Origin: Rosa chinensis
Lineage: Eukaryota; Streptophyta; Magnoliopsida; Rosales; Rosaceae
DNA length: 64,000 nucleotides
Direction of reading: 5' to 3'
NCBI RefSeq assembly: GCF_002994745.2
Contig: NC_037090.1
Coordinates: forward strand, 15,674,001-15,738,000
Shown piece by piece: positions 35,568-48,012 of the stretch; the stretch's first letter is position 1, and every line of letters starts with the position of its first letter. The position numbers and the translations under genes are program-made. The notes beneath the pieces are model-generated. The model saw nothing but the letters and a program-made list of their open reading frames with translations, was not told the origin of the DNA and searched no databases.

Positions 35568-35855
35568 AGCAATGTCCTGCAAGCAGAAACCAAAGGTTTG
35601 GAAGCAGGTTAATTTAAAAGCTGTTGTTCAAGCAAGCTACAAGCATTTACTCATTGAAGGTGATTCAAAGACCCTCTCGACTACCTCAACAACTCGACTC
35701 CACCCCCCCGGGAGAATGAAGACAAATATATAGCTATAAGATAAGTTTCTTTCTGCCAAGTTTGATATGATTTCCTTGCACATAGATAGAGAAGCAAATG
35801 GCATCGCTGATGCACTAGAAAACGCACTATATAAACAAAGCAGCATAACAATCTC
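35568..35855 (+). pseudogene. RNase H-like (RVT_3) domain remnant
   Basis: Plus-strand frames read AVVQASYKHLLIEGDSKTL and, after frameshifts, KFDMISLHIDREANGIADALENAL-like sequence. EGDS and the R-x-AN-x-xAD pattern are hallmarks of the plant RVT_3 RNase H-like domain, found in non-LTR retroelements and some host genes. At least two frame changes break it, and no upstream RT is present. Confidence 0.55.
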
Positions 35856-36899
35856 TGGAGAAAGTGACCCAAAGTCACCGGAAATGACGTACCCAATCGC
35901 GGTGCGTCCACGACCCAGATCGCTAGGTTGAGCGATCCCTTATCAGTCCTCCATCTAACTTGATGTTTACCCGTCTGGTGTTCTTGAATATGATGTTTCC
36001 TCCATCTTCTGCGACTCAATGGCTCTGTGGAGCCCTTCCTTTGAAATAAATCGATCACTACAGTAGACAAGCCTTTGAATTCCTATTTCCTACGACGGAC
36101 CTGGTATCATAACTCTAGAATGCACGATTGAAATGGGGCGGCTAGGAAGGAAAAAGTAATGTAGGGCAAAATCCGACTTGATTATCCTCTTATTCTTTTT
36201 TTAGGTTTATCTTTTTATTTTTTATTTGTTTTTATTTTTATAGAGAATGATTTATCCTAGCTCTTCCTTTTCCAGAAGAGATTTTTATTCTTATATATTA
36301 CTTCTGAAATAAAAAATAATAACTATCCTTTTACCAAATAAGAAAGGATAATGAATATTTTCTGTTATTTATAATTTTACCTCTTTACCCATTCTAATTA
36401 ATGAGGTTTTCCTAATATTTGTATAAGGGATAGTTACGTAAAAACAATTTGCTATTAAGATTAAGATTAACTAATATATCCTAGCGTACAACGTACCATA
36501 AAGATTGACGTACCGCGTACCCGTACCGCAACGTTCCGCGTTTCAGGTAACTTCCATAAATATTTCCATTACATCCAAGATGAGCACATCTCATCAAATA
36601 ATGCCTATCCAGAACACACAAACAAGATTTTTGATGTTTTATAACCACATCCGAGATAGGAAGACTCCCAAAAATGAGCCTTTCTTCGATCATTTCGGCA
36701 TTTGGCCTTTGAAACTAACATGGATGATGGATTAGCTATATATCTTTCATGGAAATCTTTTGAAAATATCTCCGGTCCATCCACATCTGAATGACATCGT
36801 TTAGATATATTGGTTGTATACTTATGTGTATATATCGACCTCCTTTCCACCTTCACCCTGTTTGGCTCCAAAACCAATATGGGTGCAAACTGTCTCTTT
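35856..36899. other. Intergenic DNA between RNase H remnant and Gypsy LTR
   Basis: No supported gene. A stretch rich in CGTACC words lies near 36483-36530. The open frames at 36481-36877 on either strand lack domain features. Confidence 0.4.
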
Positions 36900-37530
36900 T
36901 GAGCGTGTGCGGAGGGGTGCCAGCACCGTGGGGTGCAGTCGTCGGAGAATATCTTGACCTGACTTCTTGATCAAACGATGTGGACAAGGAGAGCACCAAC
37001 CTGGTCACAAGGTTCTTTTCTCTGCCTTCCGGAAAAGGACTTCTTGCCTTACGGGGGGTTTTGGTTGTGATCTCTTCGCGTCACCGAATCGATACTCAAC
37101 GTTGTAGGTTAAGCAATCACTGGGAAGATTGGAGAAAGCACGGGTTTGCTAAAGCATATCTTTAGCTTCACTGGGTTGCGAGAGAGTTACCCTTGCTTCG
37201 TTGGGTTGAAACTAGGTTGTAGGTAGGTTTGCTCCGGAGAGGCTTTGATAATCTATGCGATTGATTAAGGAGTTGTCCCTAATTCGTCCTTGAAACCTGG
37301 TATTTATACCTAGGGTTTCGACTGTTCCTTGTCATAGAAGGATTATTGATTGAAGTTTCCTATTTGATCACTGCTACTTGACTCCAATAAGGACTCGTTT
37401 TCCTTATGGATCACGGAATGGGTGAACCTATAACCCAAACCCAAGTAGGCTTGTTTTTGGGCCGCAGGTATAGGCCCGCTGTGCTAAATCCCCTAAGGGA
37501 TCTTGCCAAAAATACTTTTGGGCTCAAACA
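36900..37530 (-). repeat. 3' LTR of the Tat/Ogre-type element
   Basis: On the minus strand it starts TGTTTGAGCCC directly after the polypurine tract. A TATA box (TATAAATA, about 37302-37309) lies some 225 bp in. The far end probably falls at the complement of TGAGCGTG near 36900, giving about 630 bp, but the 5' LTR is outside the window so this end is approximate. Confidence 0.7.
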
Positions 37531-37546
37531 TTGCCCCCCAGGCCCG
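37531..37546 (-). promoter_or_regulatory. Polypurine tract of the Tat/Ogre-type element
   Basis: Minus strand GGGCCTGGGGGGCAA abuts the 3' LTR. Confidence 0.75.
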
Positions 37547-38056
37547 CGAAAATGTAACTGATTGAATGGGACTTAAATGACACGCCTGACGACTGAAACG
37601 AGGCCATTAATGAAGGTTGCGTCTATTCGCTTTGCAAAATGTCTTTTCGCCGTATCGTTTCCCTCACAAAATCTCTTATTTAAATCCCGCAGCCACTCCA
37701 AACCTGTCACATCAGAAACCCTTCCAGTTTCCTAAACCAAAAAAACTTCTTGTTCCATACACATCTTTACAGAAACCCAGAAAATGGCTCCCTCGAAAAA
37801 GATGATCACTGATCAAGAAGAGGAACTTAACGAGAAAGTCGCCCATACTTGGGGAACCAGCGTAGGTGCTTGCTGTTTCATCCATACCAATGTCCAAAGA
37901 CCCCTGCTTCTCAGACTCCCAAACCAACATGCCGGATTGGGTCCCTCACCGCGAGATTCCATCCCGGAGGACTCCCTCGCCCTCTACGGCCTGTCCATCC
38001 GACGACCCATTCCGGTCCTCAGAAGAACACCTAGAGATTTCACTAGCTGGGGTGCG

Positions 38057-40279
38057 TGATAGGCGCATTTTAATGTGATATTTTAAATGTTAATTCCTCA
38101 CATTTTGCTTAGTTATTCCTTAACGAATCGATTTTTAACTTAATTTCTATTTTTAGGTACATTGGAGTAGATGAAGAAGAAATGAGTGTTACGTCCATAA
38201 TTACCTAGAAATGATGGAGAAGAATGAAAATGCACTAAAAAGTCAACCTTGAATATTTTCTTACTTCGGCTAGGAGAATCAGAGCCAAGCAAGGAAGAAG
38301 GAGCGGCCACCTGACCAAATGAACTCGAAATGAGCTGAAACTCTCCAGATCCATTCTAGACACCCAAAGGATCATTTCTTATGAAGAGTGCCAAAGAAAA
38401 ATATGAGTGGAAGGCCTTCAAACAATCAGCCTAATTTTCTACAGAAGCAAAACCGGAAAACTGGACCTGTAAGAGGTCCAGCAGCATTTCCGGCCCAACC
38501 ACATGGAATAAAGCTCTGAAAATTTGTCAGGATGATCTACACTCATAGTGGAACATTTTTTATGAAGAAGTCGAAGGCTCATTCTGAAGTTTTGATGGAG
38601 AAATAATTGAAGGAATAAAGGGGAAGAAACTGACCTGAAAACAGCTCAACACCACATATTCATGTTTCCCACCCATATGAAGAAAGCATTTCTTTTTCCT
38701 TGGATACATTTTTTCTACCCTAAAAGATCATCATCACTTCCACATTTCTTCACCTTCATGCTTTGCTTTCATCATTACCTCATCTTTTACATATTTTACA
38801 AACCACTCTCATACTCCACTTTCATTATTTTTCTTCATCTCATCATTTCACTCTTCTTTTTCTTCCCTATTTAAACACCTTCTCCTCTCACTCTCAATCA
38901 CCAATTCCTTCATCCATTTCATCTCCTTGTCTCACCATTTCCTCTCCATTTTCCTTAGTCACCAATTCCTTCATCCATTTCATCTCCTTGTCTCACCATT
39001 TCCTCTCCATTTTCCTTAGTCACAAATTCCTTCATCCATTCCATCTTCTTTGTCTCACCATTTCCTTTCCATTTTCCCACATATTCCTTCATCCATTCCA
39101 TCTTCTTTGTCTCTCCATTTCCTTTTCATTTTTCTCTCCATTCTCTAGTTTTAAGTTTCTGCATTTTCAAGCAAGGAGAGGAAGAAGAAGAAGGAGCCAT
39201 GAAGATCATATCCTCCATCATCCACCTTGAAGGCTTGCTTCCAAGATTCAAGATCCAACCATCTAGCTCTCCATCTCCATCTCCACTCACGGTGTAATTC
39301 GTTCCTTTTCCTTGTAACCTTTTTGGTTTCCTTGTTTGATTTCGTATGAACTTGTTTCTAGTTAACAATAATGTTTAGGGTAAAGTTTAAACCCAACTTC
39401 TATGTTTAAATAAAGTTTTCGAATTCCATAATTGTGATTTTAAGTTGCTTATGTGAGTTTGTTCGATTGAATTTGCTTGATAGAAAACTTTTATATGTTT
39501 ATCTTATTTGGGTCGACACTTATAGGATTTGCATGTAATTGGTGCTAGGTTTAAGAACATGAAATCGACTTTTCGTTTTGTGTAAACTTGAATCAAAGTA
39601 GTAAAGGTTTTGGACAAAAATCGAATTCAATTGAAGAGGATTGCAATTAGGTGAACTTATTCATACTAAGTTGTACACTTGAGTTGATAGCCTTTCTCTA
39701 TGTGTAATGCGTTAAACATGACATGATTGACTAGCTTTCTAGGGTTTGATTGCATGTTTAATAGGATTAATCTAGGTGCTTTCGCTTAGGTTAATTAGCA
39801 TTGAAAAGTAAAAAAATGGGAATTCATTTGCTTTCGAATGTTTCACATGATCAACTCTTTTCTCATGACTTGGAAGAACAATTATAGGGTTTGAATCGAA
39901 TTTGATTACATAGAATTGATTTTGATCTTTGTTCCTTGCGTTCCACCCTTGTATATATTTTTTTTTTACATTTTCTTTATTTTATTTATCTTAATTTTCA
40001 ATTCTATAATTCTTAAACCCCCCTCCCTTTTTATTTTGTTACTTGTATATATTTCTATTCTTTATTTTTGTAAATAATACTTTATTATTTTAATTCTTTA
40101 TTTGTTTATACAATTGTATATATTTATATTCTTTATTTTATTTTTGTAAATAATACTTTTCTTTATTTGTTTCACAATTACAGGTGTACCCTCAATCCCC
40201 GGAATAGAACGATCCCTACTTACTTATATTACTAACGACATTTTCAGGGTTAAATTGCGCGCTTGCCATAAGCGCATCA
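38057..40279 (+). mobile_element. Solo LTR, same family as the homeobox-carrying element
   Basis: It starts TGATAGGCGCATTTTAATGT and ends AAGCGCATCA, with target duplication GTGCG on both sides (38052-38056, 40280-40284). It is clearly related over its length to the LTRs at 51544-53666 and 58717-60840, but lies in the opposite orientation and differs at many positions. No internal region is present, so it is the product of LTR-LTR recombination. It landed inside the PMD gene. A TATTTAAA promoter word is at about 38868. Confidence 0.92.
38899..39135. repeat. Minisatellite of about 61 bp in the solo LTR, four copies
   Basis: Units start at 38899, 38960, 39021 and about 39078, each with ATTCCTTCATCCATT. 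The related LTRs at 51.5 and 58.7 kb hold only about two units. Confidence 0.85.
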
Positions 40280-43171
40280 GTGCGCATCCACACAGAGCCA
40301 AAATAGGGCATTGGCTCACCACTATCAATGCGGCGGAGCTCTCATGGTATCGCAAAGCGCGAACGAGAGATCTGGTTTGCTGGAACACAGTAGGTATTAC
40401 TCAGACTATCGATCTTTGCTTTTACCTTCAGCGCGGTGGCAATCGTTCACCGCTGGCTGCCTTTCTATGTTTCTGGAACACCGCCACCAACACTTTTGAT
40501 TTTCGATTAGGCCAAATGAGCATCACTCTGCTAGACATCCTCACTATTACCGGGTTACCCATTGATGGCGAGCCCTATGTGCATGGCCAATTTGACTCTG
40601 TCACATTCACTTCCACAATGGCTCAAGCCTGCTGCAGCTCCCATAGTGGTTCCTACCCACGGTGGCTGACCCATTACCGCAAAGAACACAATGCGATAGG
40701 AGAAATTGCTTTCTTGGAGTACTAGATCTGCAAGTTCATCTTCTGCACCTCCGCCAACAAGCCCACTGGTCCTTGGACTTCTCTCGCCACGGCCTTCTAC
40801 AATGGCCACCGCGTAGGGCTCTGACAACCGGTGCTGGGCGCCCTCTACCGTACTCTATACCAAGCTACCATGCATCCCTTTGAAACTAGCATCTCAGACC
40901 CCTTTTGGATCCTTGATTTCTGGATTCAAATTTACTTTTCATTTTTTCGCTGCGACGACATCCCGCCACTACCACCAGCTGACACCCTTCTTGGCCAATG
41001 GCTTTGTCGCGAGGCAAGGTACACGTCTCCACCCTATTCCGAGTGTTTCTCATATTTGTACCTCTTGCACGAAATGCCCTACCTCGACTTAGTGATCGAT
41101 AGAAGATTCCCGCTTCTACTTGAACATGGGTTCCTTCCTGGGGATCCTAACTATAGCGATCGCGCGCGCTTGGCTTTTATCCGTGCAATCTCCTGCTCAG
41201 ACATCAGGCTCGCCGAGGAAAAACTCAGTTATGAGCTTTACGTGCCCAACCACTTTGCTCGCCAACTCGGGCTGATCCAGTTAGTGCTATTCCCTTTCTT
41301 TGATGCCTGGAACTACAACACCTCCTGGCGCAGATTGGTCCCCCAGCTGGGCCTCCGCCAGCCCAAAGCATGCTTGCATTGGTTGATCTCCCTCACTGGG
41401 CCAACAAAATAGCCCCTGTCGATGGGACCGCTGAAGATTATGATCAATGGTGGAAAGAACTGCTGGAGACAAAGGGATGATGAACTCTTCGCGACCATCT
41501 TCCAAGATTTGAGGTATCCCTATGATGCTGATACTAAACTGCTTGCTCGCTTCCCCGAAGATGAGGCGCGATCTCCACTACTAAGCCGGCTGCGACCCAT
41601 GGGAGCCCCGCGTCCTGCTCAAGCCGGCCTTGTTATTCGCGAGCCCTCACAAGAGGTAACTGCCCTAACATGTTTTCATTTTCTCCTTTCGCTTTTACCT
41701 CCACTCTTTTCCCCTAACTCAACTTTTAATGTAGCAGGGACGTATTCCGTCTTCCGACAGTGGATGCTTCTCCGTCCACTGGTCAGGCTGCTAAACAAAA
41801 AGAGGTAGCAACGGAGCCCTAAGTTGAAGACTCTTCTTCCGATGACGACGACCCACAAACTGTAAGGAATCTCTCTTAGAATCTAATATTTCGACATTTT
41901 CCTTCAAAGTCTAACTTGATTCTCTTTCGACCCTGACAGATTGCCGTCGCTTTGGCCCGTAAATGTAGTCGCGCTGACCCCCGGACTGACCCGTGGGCAG
42001 AAGATGAACCACTCACTTCTCGACTGGTACTTCATACTTAACGCGAGCATTGAAATTTTCATTCCATCATTATGTCTGAGCCTATAACGCTCCTCACTTA
42101 CAGGTCCTTAAGGCCAACTGGTAAAGGATCATCGACTGCTGGCGAAGGAGCACCCTCTTCTCAAACCCAAGGGCGGCCTGATTCGACCAATCCTATCTAG
42201 ATTGTCCAAGAACAAGTGGCAACCAATGCACCCCGCGAGTCACCTGTTGAAAAGGTATGTTTCCTTTTAAATATTTCCACTCTGACTCCCGCCTTACTCT
42301 TTTTACATTCTAACACATCTTTCTAGGATCAGAATGTCGCTCTTAGTGAGGAATTGGTTGTCGCTGCCGAGGAAATGGCTATCGAGAACCCCGCTGAACC
42401 AGATGGTGAAAACGTGGCTGACCAGGAACCTGCTCCCCATGGTCCCCCAAGTGCTTAAAGCATGGGAAGAAGTACCTCATGAACCAGTGCTGGAGGCAAT
42501 TCTTGTCGCGGAGCCTCTTGAGGCTCCTGTCGTTGTGGCTCCTAACCTACTACCTGTGCCTCCTTCAAGACTAGAGAGGCTGGCTCGCGTGCTAGAAATG
42601 GTCCCACCTGGGGTTGTAGATGATGCTAGAGAAGGCTTTCGTCGCCTCTTGGGTCCTGACATTCTGACTCATGGTGCGCCCATGAGAGTTTTGGAGTACC
42701 TGAGGGTACTTTTCCGAGAAGGAGGCATCACTGAAGCTCAGTTTCTTGATATTGACCAGCTGCTGCAGGACCTGACCTCCCCCAATGGCTCAATGAGAAA
42801 GCGGCCGCGACCTCGACCGCGTAGGCTAGGCAGACCGAAGCATACTATCAGGCCCTTACTCATCAAATGGACAATTCACGGGACTCTTTGGGTGATCGGG
42901 CAAATTTCGTGAGGGATCTGACGCTAGTGAGAAGCCATCTCCGGTCCCAGATTCAGGATCTTCAGGTCCAATTAGCTACTGTGACGGCCAGGCTTGCCCA
43001 TGAGGAACCCCTACTGGAATAACCACTAGCCACCTTCGAGGTGCTATCACAAGACCTGGCCCAAGCCAGCGTCGCAGCCCAATAGGCAGCCCAAGCTGCC
43101 ACTGACGCTAGCTTTCGCCTGGACGAACATTTTCTCCGCCTAACTTATGCAGGCCGGAGACTTTAGGTCTC

Positions 43172-44367
43172 TAGTATTAGGCCCATTCTTTTGTATGATC
43201 AATATTAATATTATTATCACCAATAATCTATTTAGCCCACTTTGTTGGCCCAAATTTCTGTTTTATCCTCGTAGGAAACAAAGCAGTATCATTTCACCTC
43301 AACTACTCATTAAAACAGTTTTGAAAAGGATAATCTCGAAATGGGGCAGTTACCTCCTTGGAGACTGCTCTGTTGTCCACGCGTATTCAATTTCGTTCAT
43401 TTCCGAGATCATAACATTGAATTCCCTTGATGACCCCATTGATGGCGTTGAATCTACTTCAACCATCCATCAATCAACCATCCATCAAAGGGCTAAGGGC
43501 TAAGGCCACTGAGGTTGGCCCTATAAATACCTGTACTTGGTAGAGTGAGAGTGCACGCAACCATGGCCTATTCAGAAATAACTTTGTGAGCCCTACTTCT
43601 TTTCCTTGTCTTTCTGAAATCTTCCCATCATAATCTCGCTCTCAGCCTCTAGATCTTAGGCTTTATGGCTTAATCTCACTTCCTGGGTAGGGTTTATGGC
43701 CTAATCTCAGGTCCAGCCGCATGTCTTTGGCCTCAGAAAGTCCGGATGGGATCCACCGGTTTCAGTTAGGCTGAAGAACACGCGGCGCTCCTAACGCTGG
43801 GTACTACATCCTAGGGAGTCTTTCTTCTTAGGTTCCCTCGCGTGGAGCAAAAAGAAGAATGGTGGAAGGCCACTTGAGGCCCTACACTCTTTTTCGGTGC
43901 CCTACCTCGAGGATTTGAAGGACTGACTTCTGTTTTCCCCCCTGATGGAGTTGAGGCAACTGGGCTGCGCTCTGCTTTGATGACCACCTCCATCCCGGAG
44001 GATAACTTACTAGAAGGGTTGCGATGGATTATTTCCTTCCCTCCCCTTACAGTACCAATGGTAGTAGCGACGACTCAGATCAGAGGAGGGTGCAGAGAGG
44101 AAGACGAAGAGGATCATTTCACTAACCCCTCTGGAGACAAAAACTCAGAAATCCAGAAATTTTTCAGAAGATATGAAATTCTTATGATTTTCAGCCACTG
44201 TTGGCTTTGTAATTTGCAAATGTATTTGTATTTCTTTTGGCCGCAAAGCCAATTTAATTTCTTCTTCCATTTTCAATATCTATCTATATAATATGGCCTC
44301 TGGTATAGGCCCAGTTACATGCTTCTAACACTTATTGTCAAAAGAAAAATGAAATACTTGTATAAAA
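43172..44367. other. Region between the antisense PMD gene and integrase end
   Basis: No open domain is visible. A plus-strand CCTATAAATACC at 43521 and several short open frames suggest a possible further antisense transcript, but nothing recognisable is encoded. Confidence 0.35.
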
Positions 44368-46854
44368 TTACAATGAACAAAAGTGATATATAAGGCCGCA
44401 AATACAAGCCTTAATGCGTACAGTGTTGCCCCTAGTCTGAGTAGGTGAAGCAAATACTGGGGAATGAGGCCACAGAAAAGGCCGAAATGGCAGGGAGGAC
44501 GCAAACCAAGGAACATGCGGAGCTGGTGGATCTTCGAATTCCCAAAGACCGGGGTAATATTTCTTCAAGAACTTGCCATTGATGGGGTTGAGGTGGAGGT
44601 CGCCGTCCAAGTCTTTTAGGTGGAACGCCCCGCGTTTCAAAATTCCGTGAACGACAAAGGGTCCTTCCTAACGCGGAGTCCATTTACCGCTGCTAGTTAA
44701 CTTCTCGCCCAATGGAAAAATAGCCTTCCAAAATAGTTCACCCTTTTTGTAACTGCAACCGCGCGTCCGCTTATCGTATGCATGAGCGATGCGTTGCTTT
44801 TCCATCACTAAGCTATCCAAAGCCTCTAAACACTTATCGCTAAGGTCTTCAGGCTCCTGCCACATAGCCTGGACATAATCTTCACCGATCAAGTGATGCT
44901 GATCTTGGACGTGCAGGGATTGAACATTCACTTCCAAAGGGAGAACCGCATCGTGGCCAAACATTAACTCATACGGGGTGGTGGCGGTAGGGTTCCGCTT
45001 GGAAGTGCGATAAGCCCATAGTATCTCATACAATGTTTCATGCCACTGGCGAGGATTCTCAACAAGCATCTTTTTTCAACACAGTAATGATGATCTTGTT
45101 ACTGGCCTCTGCTTGACCATTGGATTGAGCGTAATAAGGTGTGCTATGGATAAACTGGATGCCATAGTCATTGACTAGCTTCTCTACATCACCACCCATG
45201 AATGCTGCCCCCTGTCGGACACCAAAACCTTTGAGATGCCAAACCTGCAGATAATATTGTGAAAAATGAATTGGCGAATGGTGGCACCGGAGGCCTCCTT
45301 CAAAGGCTCAGCTTCCACCCACTTAGTGAAGAAATCAGTAGCGACGATGATGAACTTGTGCTGGAGAGAAGAATGCGGGTGAATCATTCTGACTTGATAC
45401 ACATTTACGCAAGCGTACGTATCATTGTCAAGATAGGGAAATATTATGCCCAAAGTTTATCGTACCACGGGGATTAGTGGCTAACCCACAATCCTTGGGT
45501 GATCGGAAATAAAGACACTTAGCAAACAAAGAAAAGAAAAAGAAAATATAAAAAAAAAATGTTAATCTAAGGCACCAAGCCCTATCAATGCTCGACTTTA
45601 ATTTTCACCAAAGCCTAATCATTACTACGAACCTAGTGGTGAATATGCACAAATGAGTCGAAAGTTGTAGGAAGTTTTGAATTGTGAATTAACTAAATTA
45701 AATGCAACCGAAAAGTAAACTAAACAACTAATTAATGAACTAGAAAATTAAATTTGGGTTTTCAAATTAATGGGAACATGAGAATGTTGGATGATTCACA
45801 CTAACTATCTTGCAAATATCGATGCCAATTTCACAAATGCATGCATTTCCTATATGTGTCGAGTCCCGTATTTAGTACCGGTTAAGGCTACTAAACCAAT
45901 TATCCTTTCGGTGTATCGATTATGCCGGTTAAGGCCACAATCAACTCTCTAATTTGGGCATTACGCCGGTTAAGGCAGCAGTATCCAAAATTAGAGGCCT
46001 ACAGAGCAAGATAATAGAGACCCAAGCAAGCTTAGCTACAATTAAGCTAGCTAATGGTCACCACACTTAAATCCTAGATGCCACAAGACTAATAAGTTGT
46101 CAATTTATCAATCTATTCATCACAATTGCCCACAACATAATTTCAAAGGGTGACAAAGCCTAGAAACATGCTTCTAAGGACCAATAAATTCGGATTTAAA
46201 GCATACACAATGGAAATTGCATTTATTAAAATTAAAGCATCAATATTTATACAAGATGAGTTAGGGCTTCACAACCCTAACTCCCAAAATTGAATTACTC
46301 ACTATCCATAGTCAAATACATCATCAATAGCAAATAAAATTATGGAATAGATAATAAGGAAGAGAGGGGAGAGTTAATTTGGTCACTTCTAGCTATGAGC
46401 TAGTATGAACCAAACAATTTCTTCACCCAACTACCCAAAATAGAGGTGTGGTACTCTTGATGATGATTCCTTTAAAGCCTTGAGTGAGTCTTTCAAAATT
46501 CCCAAAATAAAACTAAAGAAAATGAAAAGGGAGGAGGAGAGGATAGGAGAAGAGAATGAGAAAAGAGAGCAGCCCAAAGGGGCTGCCTCTGTTTTTGGTG
46601 TTCTGGTGCCGCTGTGTGTGTCTGTAGGGTTCTCCTCTATATATACAGTGGCTATCAATTAAAGGAGATATAATGGTCAGATGATACCAATGGGGTGAGT
46701 GGCTCATGATCGTTGAGGGTGAGAATTGGCATGGGGTGGAGACTGCCACGTGGCATCATGTGAGTGGACAAGGAGAGAATAAAGAGGACGACATAAAAGA
46801 AGGAGGAAAATGAAAGAGCACGTGCAGCTGATTGATGACTTGATGATTAATTAA

Positions 46855-48012
46855 GGATTAATTTCAGTTTACCCCCCTGAAGTTAGGGGTCGTCATCATG
46901 TTAGTCCCTCGAGTTTCAATTTAATCAGTAACACCCTTGTACTCTCTAAATTCATCAGCCGTGTCCAATTTCTACTATTCCGTCCAATTTGGACCGTTAA
47001 GTTTGACTTTTGAGGGCTAAAATGGTCATTTCAAGACTAAAATTTCTTCACTTTATAAACCTATTATATTTTATAGATATTCCTAAAATTTTTCGCTGGC
47101 TGGTTACAAATAAACCCTATAATAGGTTTATAAAAACAAAAAAAAAATACTCTAGGTGGTTAAAAAGTCGCTCCCTGGTTTACGATATTTGTGATATATC
47201 TCCGATAAAGCGAAAAATTTTAGGATATATTTGTAAAATAAATCTATAAAATATAATAGGTTTAAAATATATCCTATAATAGGTTTAAAATATAGGTTTA
47301 AAATATAATAGGTTTAAATATAATAGGTTTAAAATATAAAATAGGTTTAAACCCTATAATATATTTAAAATATAAAAAATTTCGCTTTATCGGAGATATA
47401 TCACAATAAAGTGAAGAATTTTAGGATATATCCCCAATAAAGTGAAGAAATATATGTATTTATTTTTTTAATCATATTTTATAGATATTTCTTCACTTTA
47501 TTGGGGATATATCCTAAAATTCTTCACTTTATAAACGTATTATATTTTACAGATATATCCTAAAATTCTTTGCTTTATCGGAGATATATCACAAATATCA
47601 TAGACCAGCGAGCGGCTTTTTGACCACCTAGAGTTTTTTTTTGTTTTTATAAACCTATTATAACTTGTGATGTATAAGTTGAAGACAAAAAAAAATAATA
47701 ATAATAATAAGCTAAGAAAAAGAAAAAAAAACAAGAAAATGGAAAAAAAAAAAACAGAAAAAAAATGGGAAAAAAAAAAAAAAAACAAAAAAAAATCTTT
47801 TTTTTTGTTTTTATTTTTTTATTTTTTTTGTCTTGAAATGACCATTTTAGCCCTCAAAAGTCAGACTTAACGGTCCAAATTGGACGGAATAGTAGAAATT
47901 GGACACGGCTGATGAATTTGGAGAGTACAAGGGTGTTACTGATTAAATTGAAACTCGAGGGACTAACATGATGACGACCCCTAACCTCAGGGGGGTAAAC
48001 TGAAATTAATCC
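46855..48012. mobile_element. Long-TIR foldback/Mutator-type MITE, 1158 bp
   Basis: Both ends read GGATTAATTTCAGTTTACCC on their own strand, and the match continues inward for about 180 bp (46855-47036 against 47834-48012). The 9-bp duplication ATTAATTAA lies at 46846-46854 and 48013-48021. Further inverted sequence (ATATCTCCGATAAAGC and partner, CACCTAGAG and partner) extends the foldback nearly to the centre. The middle is made of TATAATAGGTTTAAA-type repeats and A/T runs. No transposase. Confidence 0.9.
47225..47400. repeat. Tandem AT-rich repeat in the foldback loop
   Basis: At least six irregular copies of AATAGGTTTAAAATATA occur here. Confidence 0.85.

Larger units (their letters stand above)
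37784..43170 (+). pseudogene. Antisense plant mobile domain (PMD) gene of the Gypsy element, disrupted
   Basis: The gene runs opposite to gag-pol. The start is the ATG at 37784 (MAPSKKMITDQEEELNEK), about 105 bp after a TATTTAAA promoter word. The frame is cut at 38056 by a solo LTR and resumes at 40280. It then shows PMD features: TRDLVCWNTVGITQTIDLC, GQMSITLLDILTITGLPIDG and, at 40831-41412, QLGLIQLVLFPFFDAWNY. Stops at 40723 and nearby also break it. Further exons appear after GAG|GTAACT (41656) and acceptors near 41738 and 41940. The tail to about 43170 is charged and coiled-coil-like. PMD proteins occur in Gypsy and Mutator elements; their job is unclear. Extra antisense ORFs are known for the Tat lineage. 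Confidence 0.7.

Noticed and set aside
38763..39230. 155-codon open frame rich in Ser, Pro and Phe
   Set aside because: It follows the 61-bp minisatellite of the LTR; its counterparts in other LTRs differ in length. No sign of a gene.
40555..40827. Minus-strand frame opposite the PMD gene
   Set aside because: Shadow of the PMD coding sequence.
47667..47870. Open frame rich in Lys and Asn
   Set aside because: It is only translated A-rich low-complexity DNA in the foldback element.
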